Source of the DNA: CAIXSC01 sp046349935
GTDB taxonomy: Bacteria; Planctomycetota; Planctomycetia; Pirellulales; Pirellulaceae
Assembly: GCA_046349935.1 (NCBI GenBank)
Contig: JAXMBK010000008.1
Location: 310,001 to 374,000 of the forward strand
Length of the DNA: 64,000 bases
Reading direction: 5' to 3'
Position 1 is the stretch's first letter; each line of letters begins with the position of its first letter. A program made the position numbers and the translations under genes. Of this stretch, positions 1 to 8,476 are shown piece after piece. Below the pieces are notes generated by a model. The model had not been told where the DNA came from and ran no database searches. It saw only the letters and a program-made list of their open reading frames with translations.

Positions 1-940
1 GGAAGAATATCCCCGAATTCAGCTCGGCGGAGTTTGTCTTGCATTCCAGTTGCAAAACGAAGTCGCCGAACGAATCGACCGACTCCAACTGCCCGCGACC
101 GTCTTGCACGCGCAGTTCGCCGCCCTCCGTCACCGTAAAGCGGCTTTTCAAGTTCGGATACTCCTTCCATCCAGCCAAATCGCGGCCGTTGAACAACGGC
201 TTGAGACTCAACGGCCGCAGTTTCACGTTGCGGAACGCGACCGCTCCCTTGTTCAGTTGCAGGCCGATGTAGCCGCGCCCCAGGGGCTGCGGGTCGGTGT
301 AGTCGAGCGCCGGTTGGCCGTTGAGCCGCACAACGACATGGCCGCCCTCGACGCGAATGTCGTAGTGGTGCCACGTATCGGGCGCTGCCGCGCCGGCGTC
401 GCCCGCCGACTTCGCTCGTCCCACCAGGCTGCCCGTCGGGAACGGACTCACCGCCGGCTCGGCGATGTTCAATTCATAGCAGTCCTTCGTGGGATCTTTG
501 GGGGACGTCGGCGAGTGGAGGAAGATGCCGCTATTGGTCCCGGGGGCGAACCGAAAATCGACCTGCAGTTCGTAGTCGCTCCAGGGGACGCTCGTACACA
601 ACAGACCCGGCTCCCCCTCCGAAACGGTGATCGCGCCGTCCGCGACCGACCAGTTCGCCTTGGTAACCGGCCGCCACCCAAACAGCGACTCGTCGTCGAA
701 CAGCGAAATCCAACCCGCCGACAATTCGTCGGCGGTCAGCGGAGGCGAGAAGGGCAGCGCCGGCAGCAGCTTCTTGATCGCGGCGGAGGACGCGTCGGCC
801 TGCTTGGGCGGCTCGCTTGCGGGCCGTGTATCCGCGGGCGGCGGCGGAGAGCAGGCGGAGAGGGCGGCGAGACCGACCCACGCCGCTGCGGTCAGGAGCA
901 AGCGAGGGACGCGACAGTAGGGACGCGTGGACGAGTGCAT
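1..940 (-). CDS. Lipoprotein with tandem DUF1080 domains (partial, C-terminus outside window)
   Basis: The frame reads from ATG at 940 to the window edge (about 313 residues) without a stop. The N-terminus has a short basic stretch, a hydrophobic core and a lipobox-like LSAC at about residue 30, so it is probably a lipoprotein. A DUF1080 (3-keto-disaccharide hydrolase, concanavalin-like) domain runs from about residue 70 (GWISLFDDESLFGW, then GTNSGIFLHSP and WHHYDIRVEGG). A second copy begins near residue 245 (LKPLFNGRDLAGWKEY) and is cut by the edge. Planctomycetes carry many such exported proteins, thought to act on glycans. The exact substrate cannot be read from the sequence. The gene is divergent from ispF. 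Confidence 0.85.
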   Translation of the reverse strand, partial: MHSSTRPYCRVPRLLLTAAAWVGLAALSACSPPPPADTRPASEPPKQADASSAAIKKLLPALPFSPPLTADELSAGWISLFDDESLFGWRPVTKANWSVADGAITVSEGEPGLLCTSVPWSDYELQVDFRFAPGTNSGIFLHSPTSPKDPTKDCYELNIAEPAVSPFPTGSLVGRAKSAGDAGAAAPDTWHHYDIRVEGGHVVVRLNGQPALDYTDPQPLGRGYIGLQLNKGAVAFRNVKLRPLSLKPLFNGRDLAGWKEYPNLKSRFTVTEGGELRVQDGRGQLESVDSFGDFVLQLECKTNSAELNSGIFF

Positions 941-1097
941 AGGCGGATTCCAGGTCGAGGGCGAGCGGCCGATGGGCGAACGATACACGGCGGCGACGGC
1001 GGCCAACAAGCCTGCCGAGCCAAATTGACCGACGCCGACGGGCAGGTCCGCGTTGTCTGATTTTCGGCCATAAGCTATACTCCCGGCCCCACTTGGG

Positions 1098-1625
1098 ATG
1101 GCAGGGAGGTGTGAAGTTACGTCGACGCTTCGAATCGGTTTAGGGCACGATACCCATCGGATGGGAGACGGCGGCCCCTTGGTGCTCGGCGGGATCGCGA
1201 TCCCGTACGAACGGCATCTCGTCGGGCATAGCGACGCCGACGTGTTGCTGCATGCGCTCACCGACGCCCTGTTGGGCGCCGCCGCGCTGGGAGATATCGG
1301 CGAACTGTTTCCCGACACCGATCCGGCTCATCGCGGCCGTGATTCGGGCGATATGTTGCGGCAGGCCTACCAGCGAGTCCAGCGGGCCGGTTATCGCATC
1401 GTCAACGTCGACTGCATCGTGTTTGCTCAGTTGCCAAAACTCAGTCCGTACAAGCTGGCGATTCGCCAACGCATCGCCGAACTGCTCGAGATCGATGTGG
1501 AACAAGTGGGAGTGAAGGCCAAGACCGGCGAACGCGTGGGCCCGGTCGGCAGAGAAGAAGCCATGATGGCCGAGTGCGTGGCACTCGTGGAACGGTCCGT
1601 CGCGACCAGGGAGCATGAAGCATGA
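1098..1625 (+). CDS. ispF: 2-C-methyl-D-erythritol 2,4-cyclodiphosphate synthase
   Basis: IspF converts CDP-ME 2-phosphate to MEcPP in the MEP isoprenoid pathway. The conserved metal and active-site segments are visible: RIGLGHDTHRMGDGGPLVLGG near the start, HSDADVLLHALTDALLGA, DIGELFPDTD and KAKTGERVGPVGR near the end. The protein has 175 residues against about 158 for the family; the excess is mostly at the N-terminus. The ATG at 1098 is used because no better in-frame start was found nearer the RIGLG motif. Its last codons overlap the cysS start by 4 bases (ATGA), so the two genes are probably translationally coupled in an ispF-cysS-ruvC-ruvA operon. Confidence 0.95.
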   Translation: MAGRCEVTSTLRIGLGHDTHRMGDGGPLVLGGIAIPYERHLVGHSDADVLLHALTDALLGAAALGDIGELFPDTDPAHRGRDSGDMLRQAYQRVQRAGYRIVNVDCIVFAQLPKLSPYKLAIRQRIAELLEIDVEQVGVKAKTGERVGPVGREEAMMAECVALVERSVATREHEA

Positions 1626-3166
1626 ACATCCGCGTCTACAACACGTTGACGAAGCAGAAGGAAAACTTCGAGCCGATGACGCCGGGCAAGGTCGGCATCT
1701 ACTTGTGCGGACCCACCGTCTACAAGCCGGCGCACATCGGCCACATGGTGGGGCCGGTCATCTTCGACACGGTCAAACGCTACCTCGTCTACAACAATTT
1801 CGAAGTGACGTGGGTCGTCAATATCACCGACGTCGACGATAAACTCATCGCGCAAGCCAAAGAGCGGAACATTCCGATGTCGCAGGTCGCGACCGAAATG
1901 ACCGCCGACTACGTGTCGAACCTCAAGGCGCTCGGCGTCGATCAAATCGACCGCATGCCGAAGGCGACCGAGTACATGGGCGAAATCATTCGCTTCATCG
2001 AGGAGCTGATCGCCAAGGGATTCGCGTACGCGTCGGACGGCGACGTATTCTTCGACGTCATGCGCGACGAAGACTATGGGAAGCTGAGCAACCGGTCGGT
2101 CGACAGCCAACAAGGCGAAGGCGGCGAGGCGGCGTCGCGCAAGCGGTCGCCGGGCGATTTCGCCCTTTGGAAGTCGGCCAAACCGGGCGAGCCGTCGTGG
2201 GACAGCCCTTGGGGACAAGGACGGCCCGGATGGCATATCGAATGTTCGGCGATGAGCCGCGGGATCTTGGGAGAGACGTTCGACATTCACGGCGGGGGAC
2301 TCGACTTGGTCTTCCCGCACCATGAAAACGAAATCGCGCAAAGCGAGTCGTGCCATAGCAAGCCGATGGTGAAGTACTGGATGCACAACGGCCTGATGCG
2401 GGCCGGCAATGCGGCCGGCAAGGTCGGCGGCAAATCGGATCGCGAAGGCGGCGAACAAGCGACCGTCGACACCAAGATCAGCCGTTCCAAGGGCGCCGGC
2501 GGGCTGGCCGACCTCATCGCGCGCGTCGGCGGCGACAAGCTGCGCTTCTTCCTGCTGCGGACTCACTATCGCAGCACGATCGTCTTCGGCGAGGAAGAAG
2601 TGGCGGAGGCCGGCACGGGGCTCGATACGTTCCACCGCCTGTTCGAACGCTACGCCCGCATCACGGGCGAGAAGTTCTACGACCTGATCCCCGCCAAACG
2701 ACGAACGGAAGGGGAGTTCAATCCGGGCGACGATGCGCTGCTGAAGGAAGTCCACGAGCGACGCGCGAGCTATCTGGCGAAGATGGACGACGACTTCAAC
2801 ACGGGCGCCGCGATCAGCGACCTATTCGACCTTGCTCGAGCGCTCAACAAATTCATCGACCAGCATCAACTGGAAGATCAGCCCGCCGCCAAGCAAGCGG
2901 CGATCGCGTCGCTGCGAAAAGGCTTGACGACGCTGCGCGAATTGTCGTCGATCCTGGGACTGTTCCGCGAAGCGCCCGCGGCGGCAAAGGTCGGCGGCGA
3001 CGATGCGCTGGTCGGCAAACTGATGGCGCTGCTCTTGGAACTGCGGGCCGACGCGCGGGGACGCAAGGACTTCGCCACCGCCGACAAGATTCGACAGTCG
3101 CTCAGCGCCATGGGCGTCGTGCTCGAGGACCGCAAAGGCGGGACCGAGTGGCGGGTCGGAAGCTGA
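1622..3166 (+). CDS. cysS: Cysteine--tRNA ligase
   Basis: A class I aminoacyl-tRNA synthetase of 514 residues that charges tRNA-Cys. The HIGH-type signature is PTVYKPAHIGHMVGPV, followed by the zinc and cysteine-binding region (YLCGPTVYK, WHIECSAMS, HGGGLDLVFPHHENE). The KMSKS loop is degenerate and reads TKISRSKG. It is preceded by a roughly 25-residue Gly/Lys-rich insertion (positions about 262-285) after MHNGLM, not typical of E. coli CysS. The C-terminal anticodon-binding part contains RADARGRKDFATADKIR. The start overlaps the ispF stop, and ruvC begins one base after the stop codon. Confidence 0.96.
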   Translation: MNIRVYNTLTKQKENFEPMTPGKVGIYLCGPTVYKPAHIGHMVGPVIFDTVKRYLVYNNFEVTWVVNITDVDDKLIAQAKERNIPMSQVATEMTADYVSNLKALGVDQIDRMPKATEYMGEIIRFIEELIAKGFAYASDGDVFFDVMRDEDYGKLSNRSVDSQQGEGGEAASRKRSPGDFALWKSAKPGEPSWDSPWGQGRPGWHIECSAMSRGILGETFDIHGGGLDLVFPHHENEIAQSESCHSKPMVKYWMHNGLMRAGNAAGKVGGKSDREGGEQATVDTKISRSKGAGGLADLIARVGGDKLRFFLLRTHYRSTIVFGEEEVAEAGTGLDTFHRLFERYARITGEKFYDLIPAKRRTEGEFNPGDDALLKEVHERRASYLAKMDDDFNTGAAISDLFDLARALNKFIDQHQLEDQPAAKQAAIASLRKGLTTLRELSSILGLFREAPAAAKVGGDDALVGKLMALLLELRADARGRKDFATADKIRQSLSAMGVVLEDRKGGTEWRVGS

Positions 3167-3167
3167 G

Positions 3168-3680
3168 ATGACGGGCCGCGCGCCAGGCGCTTCGAAGCAC
3201 TACATCCTGGGCATCGACCCGGGGCTGAACATCACCGGCTACGGCGTGATTGAAATCGTCGCCGGCGGTGGAGTGCGCGTGGCGGAAGCGGGCGTCGTGC
3301 GCGGCAAAGAGCGCGGGTCGCTCCCAGGAAGGCTGCGTGAAATCTACCAAGGGGTCGCCGAAGTGATTGCCGCGTTCAAGCCGCAATCGATGGCGATCGA
3401 ACAACTGTACTCGCACTACGAGCGGCCGCGGACCGCCATTTTGATGGGACACGCTCGCGGCGTGATCTGTCTCGCCGCGGCGCTCGCCGACATCCCGCTG
3501 GAACATTATCCCGCGACGCACGTAAAGAAGATGTTGACCGGAAACGGGCACGCTCCCAAGTCGCAGGTGCAGTTCGCCATCCAACGCGAACTGCGCTTGG
3601 CGTCGACGCCCGAACCGCCGGACGTCGCCGACGCCCTGGCGGTCGCTTTGTGCCACTACTACGAAACAAGAAACCGATGA
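3168..3680 (+). CDS. ruvC: Crossover junction endodeoxyribonuclease RuvC
   Basis: RuvC resolves Holliday junctions made during recombination repair. The RNase H-like fold residues are present: ILGIDPGLNITGYG near the start (first Asp), MAIEQLY (Glu) and the terminal PPDVADALAVALCH (paired acidic residues). The length of 170 residues is usual. The gene starts one base after cysS and overlaps ruvA through ATGA (3677-3680). The order ruvC-ruvA is common, but ruvB is not next here; a ruvB gene starts about 59 kb away at 63249. Confidence 0.95.
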   Translation: MTGRAPGASKHYILGIDPGLNITGYGVIEIVAGGGVRVAEAGVVRGKERGSLPGRLREIYQGVAEVIAAFKPQSMAIEQLYSHYERPRTAILMGHARGVICLAAALADIPLEHYPATHVKKMLTGNGHAPKSQVQFAIQRELRLASTPEPPDVADALAVALCHYYETRNR

Positions 3681-4303
3681 TCACCCGCATCTCCGGCAAA
3701 CTCGTCGCCCTTTCCGAGGACACGGCCACGTTCGCCGTCGATCCGTTCGAATACGAAGTCCTGATTCCCGACTTCACGCGTCGACAACTTCAGCCCAACG
3801 TCGGCAGCCACGTCAGTCTGCACACGATCCACTATTTCGACGGCAACCCGACGCAAGGACGAGTCGTGCCGCGGTTAGTGGGGTTTGTGAGCGTCGTGGA
3901 ACGCGAGTTCTTTGAACTCTTCTGTTCGGTCGACGGCGTCGGGGCGAAGAAAGCGCTGCGAGCGATGGTGCGGCCGGTGCGCGACATCGCCGAGATGATC
4001 GAAGAACAGAACCATAAGGCGCTCACGACCCTGCCGGGAATCGGCGCGGCGATGGCCGAGCGGATCGTCGCCAAACTGCGACGCAAGATGAGTAAGTTCG
4101 CGCTCATGGTCGTGCACGAAAAGGCGACCGAAGACCTGCCTCGCGATTTGCTGCAGGAGGCCTTCGACGCCCTCTGCACGCTCGGCCATTCCGAAGCCGA
4201 CGCCCGCAAAATGCTCGACCGATTGGTGCAGGGCGGCAAGAAAAAGTACGCCGACGTCGGCGCCGTTCTGCAAGCGATTTACGAGGATTCGCACGGCGAC
4301 TGA
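3677..4303 (+). CDS. ruvA: Holliday junction branch migration protein RuvA
   Basis: RuvA binds four-way junctions as a tetramer and recruits the RuvB motor. The start MITRISGKLV is at 3677, overlapping the ruvC stop by 4 bases; an upstream in-frame GTG at 3650 lies inside ruvC and is unlikely. The N-terminal OB-fold (about residues 1-65) is followed by HhH motifs (SVDGVGAKKALRAM and LPGIGAAMAERIVAKL) and the small C-terminal domain III with DALCTLGHSEADARKML. Its 208 residues fit the family. It is the last gene of the apparent ispF-cysS-ruvC-ruvA operon. Confidence 0.94.
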   Translation: MITRISGKLVALSEDTATFAVDPFEYEVLIPDFTRRQLQPNVGSHVSLHTIHYFDGNPTQGRVVPRLVGFVSVVEREFFELFCSVDGVGAKKALRAMVRPVRDIAEMIEEQNHKALTTLPGIGAAMAERIVAKLRRKMSKFALMVVHEKATEDLPRDLLQEAFDALCTLGHSEADARKMLDRLVQGGKKKYADVGAVLQAIYEDSHGD

Positions 4304-4379
4304 CGTACGTCGGACGAGCGATTAGAATGCGGACGCGACGATTGACGCTTAGCACTCCCGCTCAAGGACGCGCGATCTC

Positions 4380-5594
4380 ATGTCCCATGTGATCCCGGAG
4401 ACCTCCTTTCCACTCGGCGAACTCGCGCCGTCCTCGATCGTCGATGCGCAAGTCGCCGCGCCGCACGGCCAGCCTTGCCCCGCCTGCGGTTCGCCCGTCG
4501 AACCGCTGGATAAGTTCTGTCCCGCTTGCGGTACGCCGAACGCCAGTACGACGCTGCCGCCCGCTGCGCCTCCAACTACTGCGCCTCCAATTGCGGCGGA
4601 ATCGCCGATCCCCGGGGAGCTCGTCGCGCCCGGGACGGCCGCCGAAACGCCCGTCGAACGGCATGACCTGCAGAAGTACTTTCGCTGCCAGCAATGCGGC
4701 AGCGAAGTCGGCATGGACCTCAATCAGCGCAGCTACGCCTGTCCCTTCTGCGATTCGACTTACGTGGCCGAGTTTGCTCCGGAGGCGACAGGGCGGCAGC
4801 GGCCCGAGTTTGTGATTGGCTTCGCCGTCACCGCGCAGGAAGCGCAGACTCGTTTCCAACATTGGATCGCGGACAACGGCTGGTTTCGCCCCGGCGACTT
4901 GGCGATGAACGCCGTCGCCGACAAGATGCGCGGCGTCTACTTGCCGTTTTGGTCGTTCACGATGCTGGCGCAAAGCGTCTGGCGCGCGGACATCGGCGAG
5001 TTCTGGTACCGGACTGAAACCTATACGACGACTGATGCCAGCGGAAAGACGGAGACGCGTACTCGGCAAGTCCGCGAGACCGAATGGTGGCCGCTCGCCG
5101 GACGACACCACCGCTTCTACGCCGGTTATCTTGTGTCGGGAAGCCGCGGATTGTCGCAAGCCGTCGCGGACCAGATCCAGCCGTACAACTTGCCGGCGCT
5201 CCGCCGCTACGAGCCCTATTTTCTCGCCGGCTGGTTGTGCGAAGAGTATTCGGTCGACTCCCAAGCGGCGCTCGAGGTCTGTCGCCAAGAGTTCTTCCGC
5301 CGCGAACAATCAAACATCGGCGCCTTCCTGCCCGGCGATACGCATCGCAGCTTGGACGTTGAAACGCAATTCAGCCAGATTAGTTCGGACTTGTGTCTGC
5401 TCCCCGTGTACGTGTTGAGTTACCACTATCGCGGGAAGTTGTTCCGCTTTTTGGTGAACGGACAGACCGGCAAATACTGGGGCGACAAGCCGGTCTCTTG
5501 GGGACGGATCTGGATTGCGATCGGCGTCGGCGCCGCGGTCGTCGCGGCGATCGTCGCGATCATCCTGACGCTGGCGGGAATCTTCTCGAGATAA
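4380..5594 (+). CDS. Zinc-ribbon membrane-anchored protein, copy 1 of a tandem pair
   Basis: Function unknown. The protein has 404 residues. An N-terminal zinc-ribbon pair CPACGSPVEPLDKFCPACG (about residues 33-51) is followed by a Pro/Ala/Thr linker. A second, TFIIB-like ribbon has CQQCG then CPFC near residues 102-125. The central domain has many aromatic residues, including the motif FRFLVNGQTGK near residue 360. A single hydrophobic segment of about 25 residues ends the protein, so it is probably tail-anchored with the ribbons in the cytoplasm. The next gene, 16 bases downstream, is a clear paralog with the same order of parts, which implies a tandem duplication and possibly a hetero-oligomer. 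Confidence 0.8.
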   Translation: MSHVIPETSFPLGELAPSSIVDAQVAAPHGQPCPACGSPVEPLDKFCPACGTPNASTTLPPAAPPTTAPPIAAESPIPGELVAPGTAAETPVERHDLQKYFRCQQCGSEVGMDLNQRSYACPFCDSTYVAEFAPEATGRQRPEFVIGFAVTAQEAQTRFQHWIADNGWFRPGDLAMNAVADKMRGVYLPFWSFTMLAQSVWRADIGEFWYRTETYTTTDASGKTETRTRQVRETEWWPLAGRHHRFYAGYLVSGSRGLSQAVADQIQPYNLPALRRYEPYFLAGWLCEEYSVDSQAALEVCRQEFFRREQSNIGAFLPGDTHRSLDVETQFSQISSDLCLLPVYVLSYHYRGKLFRFLVNGQTGKYWGDKPVSWGRIWIAIGVGAAVVAAIVAIILTLAGIFSR

Positions 5595-5610
5595 ACGACG
5601 CGAGGCCACG

Positions 5611-6591
5611 ATGACCGAAATCCTCCAGAAGTGTCCGGTCTGTCGCGCATTGATCGACGAGGAAGATTTGTTCTGCGCGAACTGCGGGCGGGAAGCGCCC
5701 GATCGGTCGCGTCCCGACGCGGCGCCAAGCACGCTGCAGTCGACGCACAACTTTTTGTGCGACGGTTGCGGGGCGTCGATGAGCTACGATGCGTCGAAGC
5801 AAAACCTGCGCTGCCCCTTTTGCGGCTCCGAGAAGCTCACGACGCAAAAGGACGCACAGGTGCTCGCCCCGGATCGAGTCGTGCCGTTCCGGATTGCATA
5901 TCAGGAGGCGCAGCAGATCTTGCGGCAGTGGATGGGCCGCAGCTTCTGGCATCCCAGCGATCTTGCTAGCCGAGCGACGATCGAGACCATGCAGCCCGTC
6001 TATGTGCCCTATTGGGTATTCAGCGCCAGTACGTGGACCTATTGGACGGCCGACACCAGCGACGTGCCAGTCGGCGCTCGCGCGTCGTGGCGTCCGCTCT
6101 CAGGCGAACATCACGGCCAGTACAACGGGCTGCTCATCGGAGCCAGCAGCGTGTTGGCCCCCGCTGAAACTCGCGCCATCTGCCCGTTCGACTTGGCGCA
6201 GGCGCTGCCGCCCCAGCAGGTCGATCTGACGAACGCCGTCTTCGAACAATTTCGAGTCCAACGCCGCTACGCGCGCCCGCTCGCCCAGCAGGGGCTCGAA
6301 GAGGCCGAAGCCGAAGCCTGCCGACAGTACGTCCCCGGCAACGTTCGCAACATGCACGTCAACGTCCGGCTCGATGGGCTGACGAGCGAACCGGTGCTCG
6401 TGCCGGTCTGGATCATGGCCTACCGCTACCAAGACCGAGTTTATCGGTTCCTGCTCAACGGCCAGACGGGCAAAGCCACCGGAACCGCTCCCAGCGATTG
6501 GAAGAAAGCGGCGCTCATCATCGTCGTCATCGCGGCGATCGTCGTGGGCGGACTCGCGGCGCTGGCGACGTGTGCGGGGGTGTTGAGGTAA
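5611..6591 (+). CDS. Zinc-ribbon membrane-anchored protein, copy 2 of a tandem pair
   Basis: Paralog of the preceding gene, 326 residues, unknown function. It has the same plan: CPVCRALIDEEDLFCANCG at the N-terminus, then CDGCG and CPFCGSEKL, a domain with WMGRSFWHPSDL and VYVPYWVFSA, the shared motif YRFLLNGQTGK, and one C-terminal transmembrane segment. The N-terminal linker is shorter than in copy 1. A GAGG sequence precedes the ATG. The stop codon TAA (6589-6591) is the first three bases of a 23-bp palindromic repeat, which also supplies the stop of the converging Nudix gene. Confidence 0.8.
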   Translation: MTEILQKCPVCRALIDEEDLFCANCGREAPDRSRPDAAPSTLQSTHNFLCDGCGASMSYDASKQNLRCPFCGSEKLTTQKDAQVLAPDRVVPFRIAYQEAQQILRQWMGRSFWHPSDLASRATIETMQPVYVPYWVFSASTWTYWTADTSDVPVGARASWRPLSGEHHGQYNGLLIGASSVLAPAETRAICPFDLAQALPPQQVDLTNAVFEQFRVQRRYARPLAQQGLEEAEAEACRQYVPGNVRNMHVNVRLDGLTSEPVLVPVWIMAYRYQDRVYRFLLNGQTGKATGTAPSDWKKAALIIVVIAAIVVGGLAALATCAGVLR

Positions 6592-6611
6592 CAGGCTGGA
6601 AGCCTGTTCTA
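6589..6611. repeat. 23-bp palindromic element providing stop codons to both converging genes
   Basis: The core AGGCTGGAAGCCT can fold as a hairpin. The flanks make the element begin with TAA on the plus strand and with TAG on the minus strand. Here the TAA ends the zinc-ribbon gene (6591) and the TAG ends the Nudix gene (6609). The same element recurs at 7313, 7347, 10316 and following, 32419 (split by an IS), 40706 and 42856. Likely roles are a compact bidirectional terminator or mRNA 3' stabiliser; this is inference. Confidence 0.85.
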
Positions 6612-7259
6612 CGGGGGCGTTAGCCAATGCTTCTGGGCGAGGCAGATCGCGGATAAGGTGATGCCGCAGACGACGTGTTCGGCGAGGAACGTCGGGAGGT
6701 CGGCGAGGTGCACGAAGCGGGTTTCGGCGATCGCTTCGGCCAGACTGGGGCAAGTCCGCTGGGCGGACTCGGCGGGGAGCTCCGCCAAGAATACTTGGAT
6801 CGACGCGGAGAGGAATCCGGTATTGGATTCCACTCGACCCAGATAGCGGCACGAGTCGGCGACGAGGCCCATCTCTTCCTGCAACTCCTGCCGCGCGTTT
6901 TGCTCGGGAGTCAATTCGGGCGCTTGCATGCCTCGCGGCAACTCCCAGCGCCAGTCGCGCATGGCATGACGATAAAGTCGCACGAATCCCAGACGCTCGC
7001 CTGCCAACGGCAAGATGACCGTCCCCGCACAGCCGCTCAATTCGCCGCGCTCAATGATCCGGACGTAGGCGCCCAAGTGACCATCAGGATGGCGAACTGC
7101 ATCGCGCACGACGAGGAAGTACGGGTCTTCGTACAAGACGCCGAACGCGTCGGCGTCCGCCCCAGGCAGCGCCGGCGAATCGACGATTTCGATTTCCCCT
7201 TTGCGCCAGTCGCCCAGACGGCGTAGGGCAGGGGGAAGGCGGTGCAAGTAGTCGGACAT
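6609..7259 (-). CDS. Nudix hydrolase-like protein
   Basis: A protein of about 216 residues. The start MSDYLHRLP at 7259 is chosen because the longer frame runs back through palindromic repeats. An N-terminal part resembling ADP-ribose pyrophosphatase-type Nudix enzymes (GVLYEDPYFLVVRDAV) precedes the Nudix box. The box reads RGMQAPELTPEQNARQEL followed by QEEMGL: the REUxEE glutamates are present, but the canonical first Glu is Leu and the Arg is Gln, so the box is degenerate. It probably hydrolyses a nucleoside diphosphate linked to another moiety; the substrate is unknown. Its stop codon lies in the palindrome at 6589-6611. Confidence 0.75.
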   Translation of the reverse strand: MSDYLHRLPPALRRLGDWRKGEIEIVDSPALPGADADAFGVLYEDPYFLVVRDAVRHPDGHLGAYVRIIERGELSGCAGTVILPLAGERLGFVRLYRHAMRDWRWELPRGMQAPELTPEQNARQELQEEMGLVADSCRYLGRVESNTGFLSASIQVFLAELPAESAQRTCPSLAEAIAETRFVHLADLPTFLAEHVVCGITLSAICLAQKHWLTPP

Positions 7260-7312
7260 CGCGAGCGGCTGGGGAATGGGGTAACAGGCTGGCGGAGGGG
7301 GAGTTGGCCCAG

Positions 7313-7369
7313 TAACAGGCTGGAAGCCTGTGCGGAGTTGGCCAAGTAACAGGCTGGAAGCCTGTTCTA
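7313..7369. repeat. Two copies of the 23-bp palindromic element
   Basis: Copies lie at about 7313-7333 (right end diverged, CCTGTGC) and at 7347-7369 (complete, TAA to CTA). A truncated half copy, TAACAGGCTGG, is at 7282-7292. The minus-strand TAG of the second copy (7367-7369) is the stop codon of the aminotransferase gene. The cluster sits between the Nudix start and the aminotransferase end, so it also overlaps the likely 5' region of the Nudix gene. Confidence 0.85.
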
Positions 7370-8476
7370 CGGTTTGGCTAGTTTGTTGAGGACTTCGATG
7401 CCGCGCTGGATGACGGCGTCGTCGGCGGCGTAGGAAATGCGGAAGTGAGTGTCGCGGCGGCTGAAGATGCCGCCGGGGATCACCAGCAAATTGTGTTCGA
7501 TCGCTTTGGCGACGAATTCCGTCGCCGTGCCCTGGGGCGCTTTGGGAAACGCATAGAACGCGCCGCCGGGTACAGTCAATTCGTAGGCGTCGCTCAGGCC
7601 GGCCACCAGCATGTCGCGTTTGCGGCGATAGGCGTCGACATAGGGTCCCATGGGGACGTCGAGCGCCGCGGCGCCGGCCCACTGGGCGGGCTGCGGTGCA
7701 CACACGAACGTATACTGCTGCAGCTTCAGCATCGTCTGAATGATCTCGTTTGGACCATGCACAAAACCCACGCGCCAACCAGTCATCGCGTGGCTCTTCG
7801 AAAACCCGTCGATGACGATCGTCTGATCGTTGAACTTGGCCGGCGACACAAACGGCGCGTCGTAGCAGAAGTAACGATAGATCTCGTCGGAAATCAGCGC
7901 CACGTTGCGTTGCTGTGCAAGTTCCGCCAAGCCGCGTACTTCGGCTTCGCTCGCCACCGCCCCGGTCGGATTGGCGGGGCTGTTAAGCAGGATCATTTTG
8001 GTGCGCGGCGTGATCGCGTGCGCGACTCGCTCCGGATCAATCTTGAAGTCGGGATACGTGTCGATCAACACCGGCACTCCCCCCGCCATCTTCACCAGCG
8101 ATTCGTACATCACAAAGTACGGTTCGAAGATGATTACCTCGTCCCCCGGGTTGATCAGCGACCAGATGGCTAAGACCAACCCGCCGCTGGTCCCCGAACT
8201 GACGAACACCTTACGGTCGGCGTGTCCATACTCGGCGTCGACCCCCGCCTGCAGCTTGTCGCGCAGTACGGGCATGCCTTGCGTCAGGGCGTAGCCGTTG
8301 CGGCGGTTCTGAATCGCCTCGATGCACGCTTCCTTCACCGGCTGCGGAACGTCGAAATCGGGTTGGCCGATCGACAGATTGATCGGGTCCTTCATCTGGG
8401 CCGCCAGGTCGAACACCTTGCGAATACCGCTGCTATCAAACGTCTTCGTACGATCGGCGATCCAGGAGTGAGTCAT
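7367..8476 (-). CDS. Pyridoxal phosphate-dependent aminotransferase (class I/II, aspartate type)
   Basis: A fold-type I aminotransferase of 369 residues. The start MTHSWIADRTKTF at 8476 is preferred; an upstream GTG frame adds 14 poorly conserved residues. Family marks are INLSIGQPDFDVP, NGYALTQGMPVLR, LLNSPANPTGA (PLP-interacting Asn and Pro region), SDEIYRYFCYD, the Schiff-base lysine in DGFSKSHAMTGWRVGF, and FRISYA near the end with the carboxylate-binding Arg. These point to an aspartate or aromatic-type aminotransferase; the exact amino donor cannot be fixed. The stop codon is supplied by the palindrome at 7347-7369. Confidence 0.88.
   Translation of the reverse strand: MTHSWIADRTKTFDSSGIRKVFDLAAQMKDPINLSIGQPDFDVPQPVKEACIEAIQNRRNGYALTQGMPVLRDKLQAGVDAEYGHADRKVFVSSGTSGGLVLAIWSLINPGDEVIIFEPYFVMYESLVKMAGGVPVLIDTYPDFKIDPERVAHAITPRTKMILLNSPANPTGAVASEAEVRGLAELAQQRNVALISDEIYRYFCYDAPFVSPAKFNDQTIVIDGFSKSHAMTGWRVGFVHGPNEIIQTMLKLQQYTFVCAPQPAQWAGAAALDVPMGPYVDAYRRKRDMLVAGLSDAYELTVPGGAFYAFPKAPQGTATEFVAKAIEHNLLVIPGGIFSRRDTHFRISYAADDAVIQRGIEVLNKLAKP

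Noticed and set aside
1026..1097. Possible T-box or other riboswitch before the ispF-cysS operon
   Set aside because: The gap is too short and no T-box-like element was recognised.
1427..2755. Open frame of 442 codons on the minus strand
   Set aside because: It lies opposite cysS, whose motifs are clear. High-GC DNA gives long antisense frames, and this one has no recognisable domain.
7260..7778. N-terminal extension of the Nudix protein
   Set aside because: It runs through several palindromic repeats and the antisense of the aminotransferase gene; the ATG at 7259 gives a normal protein.
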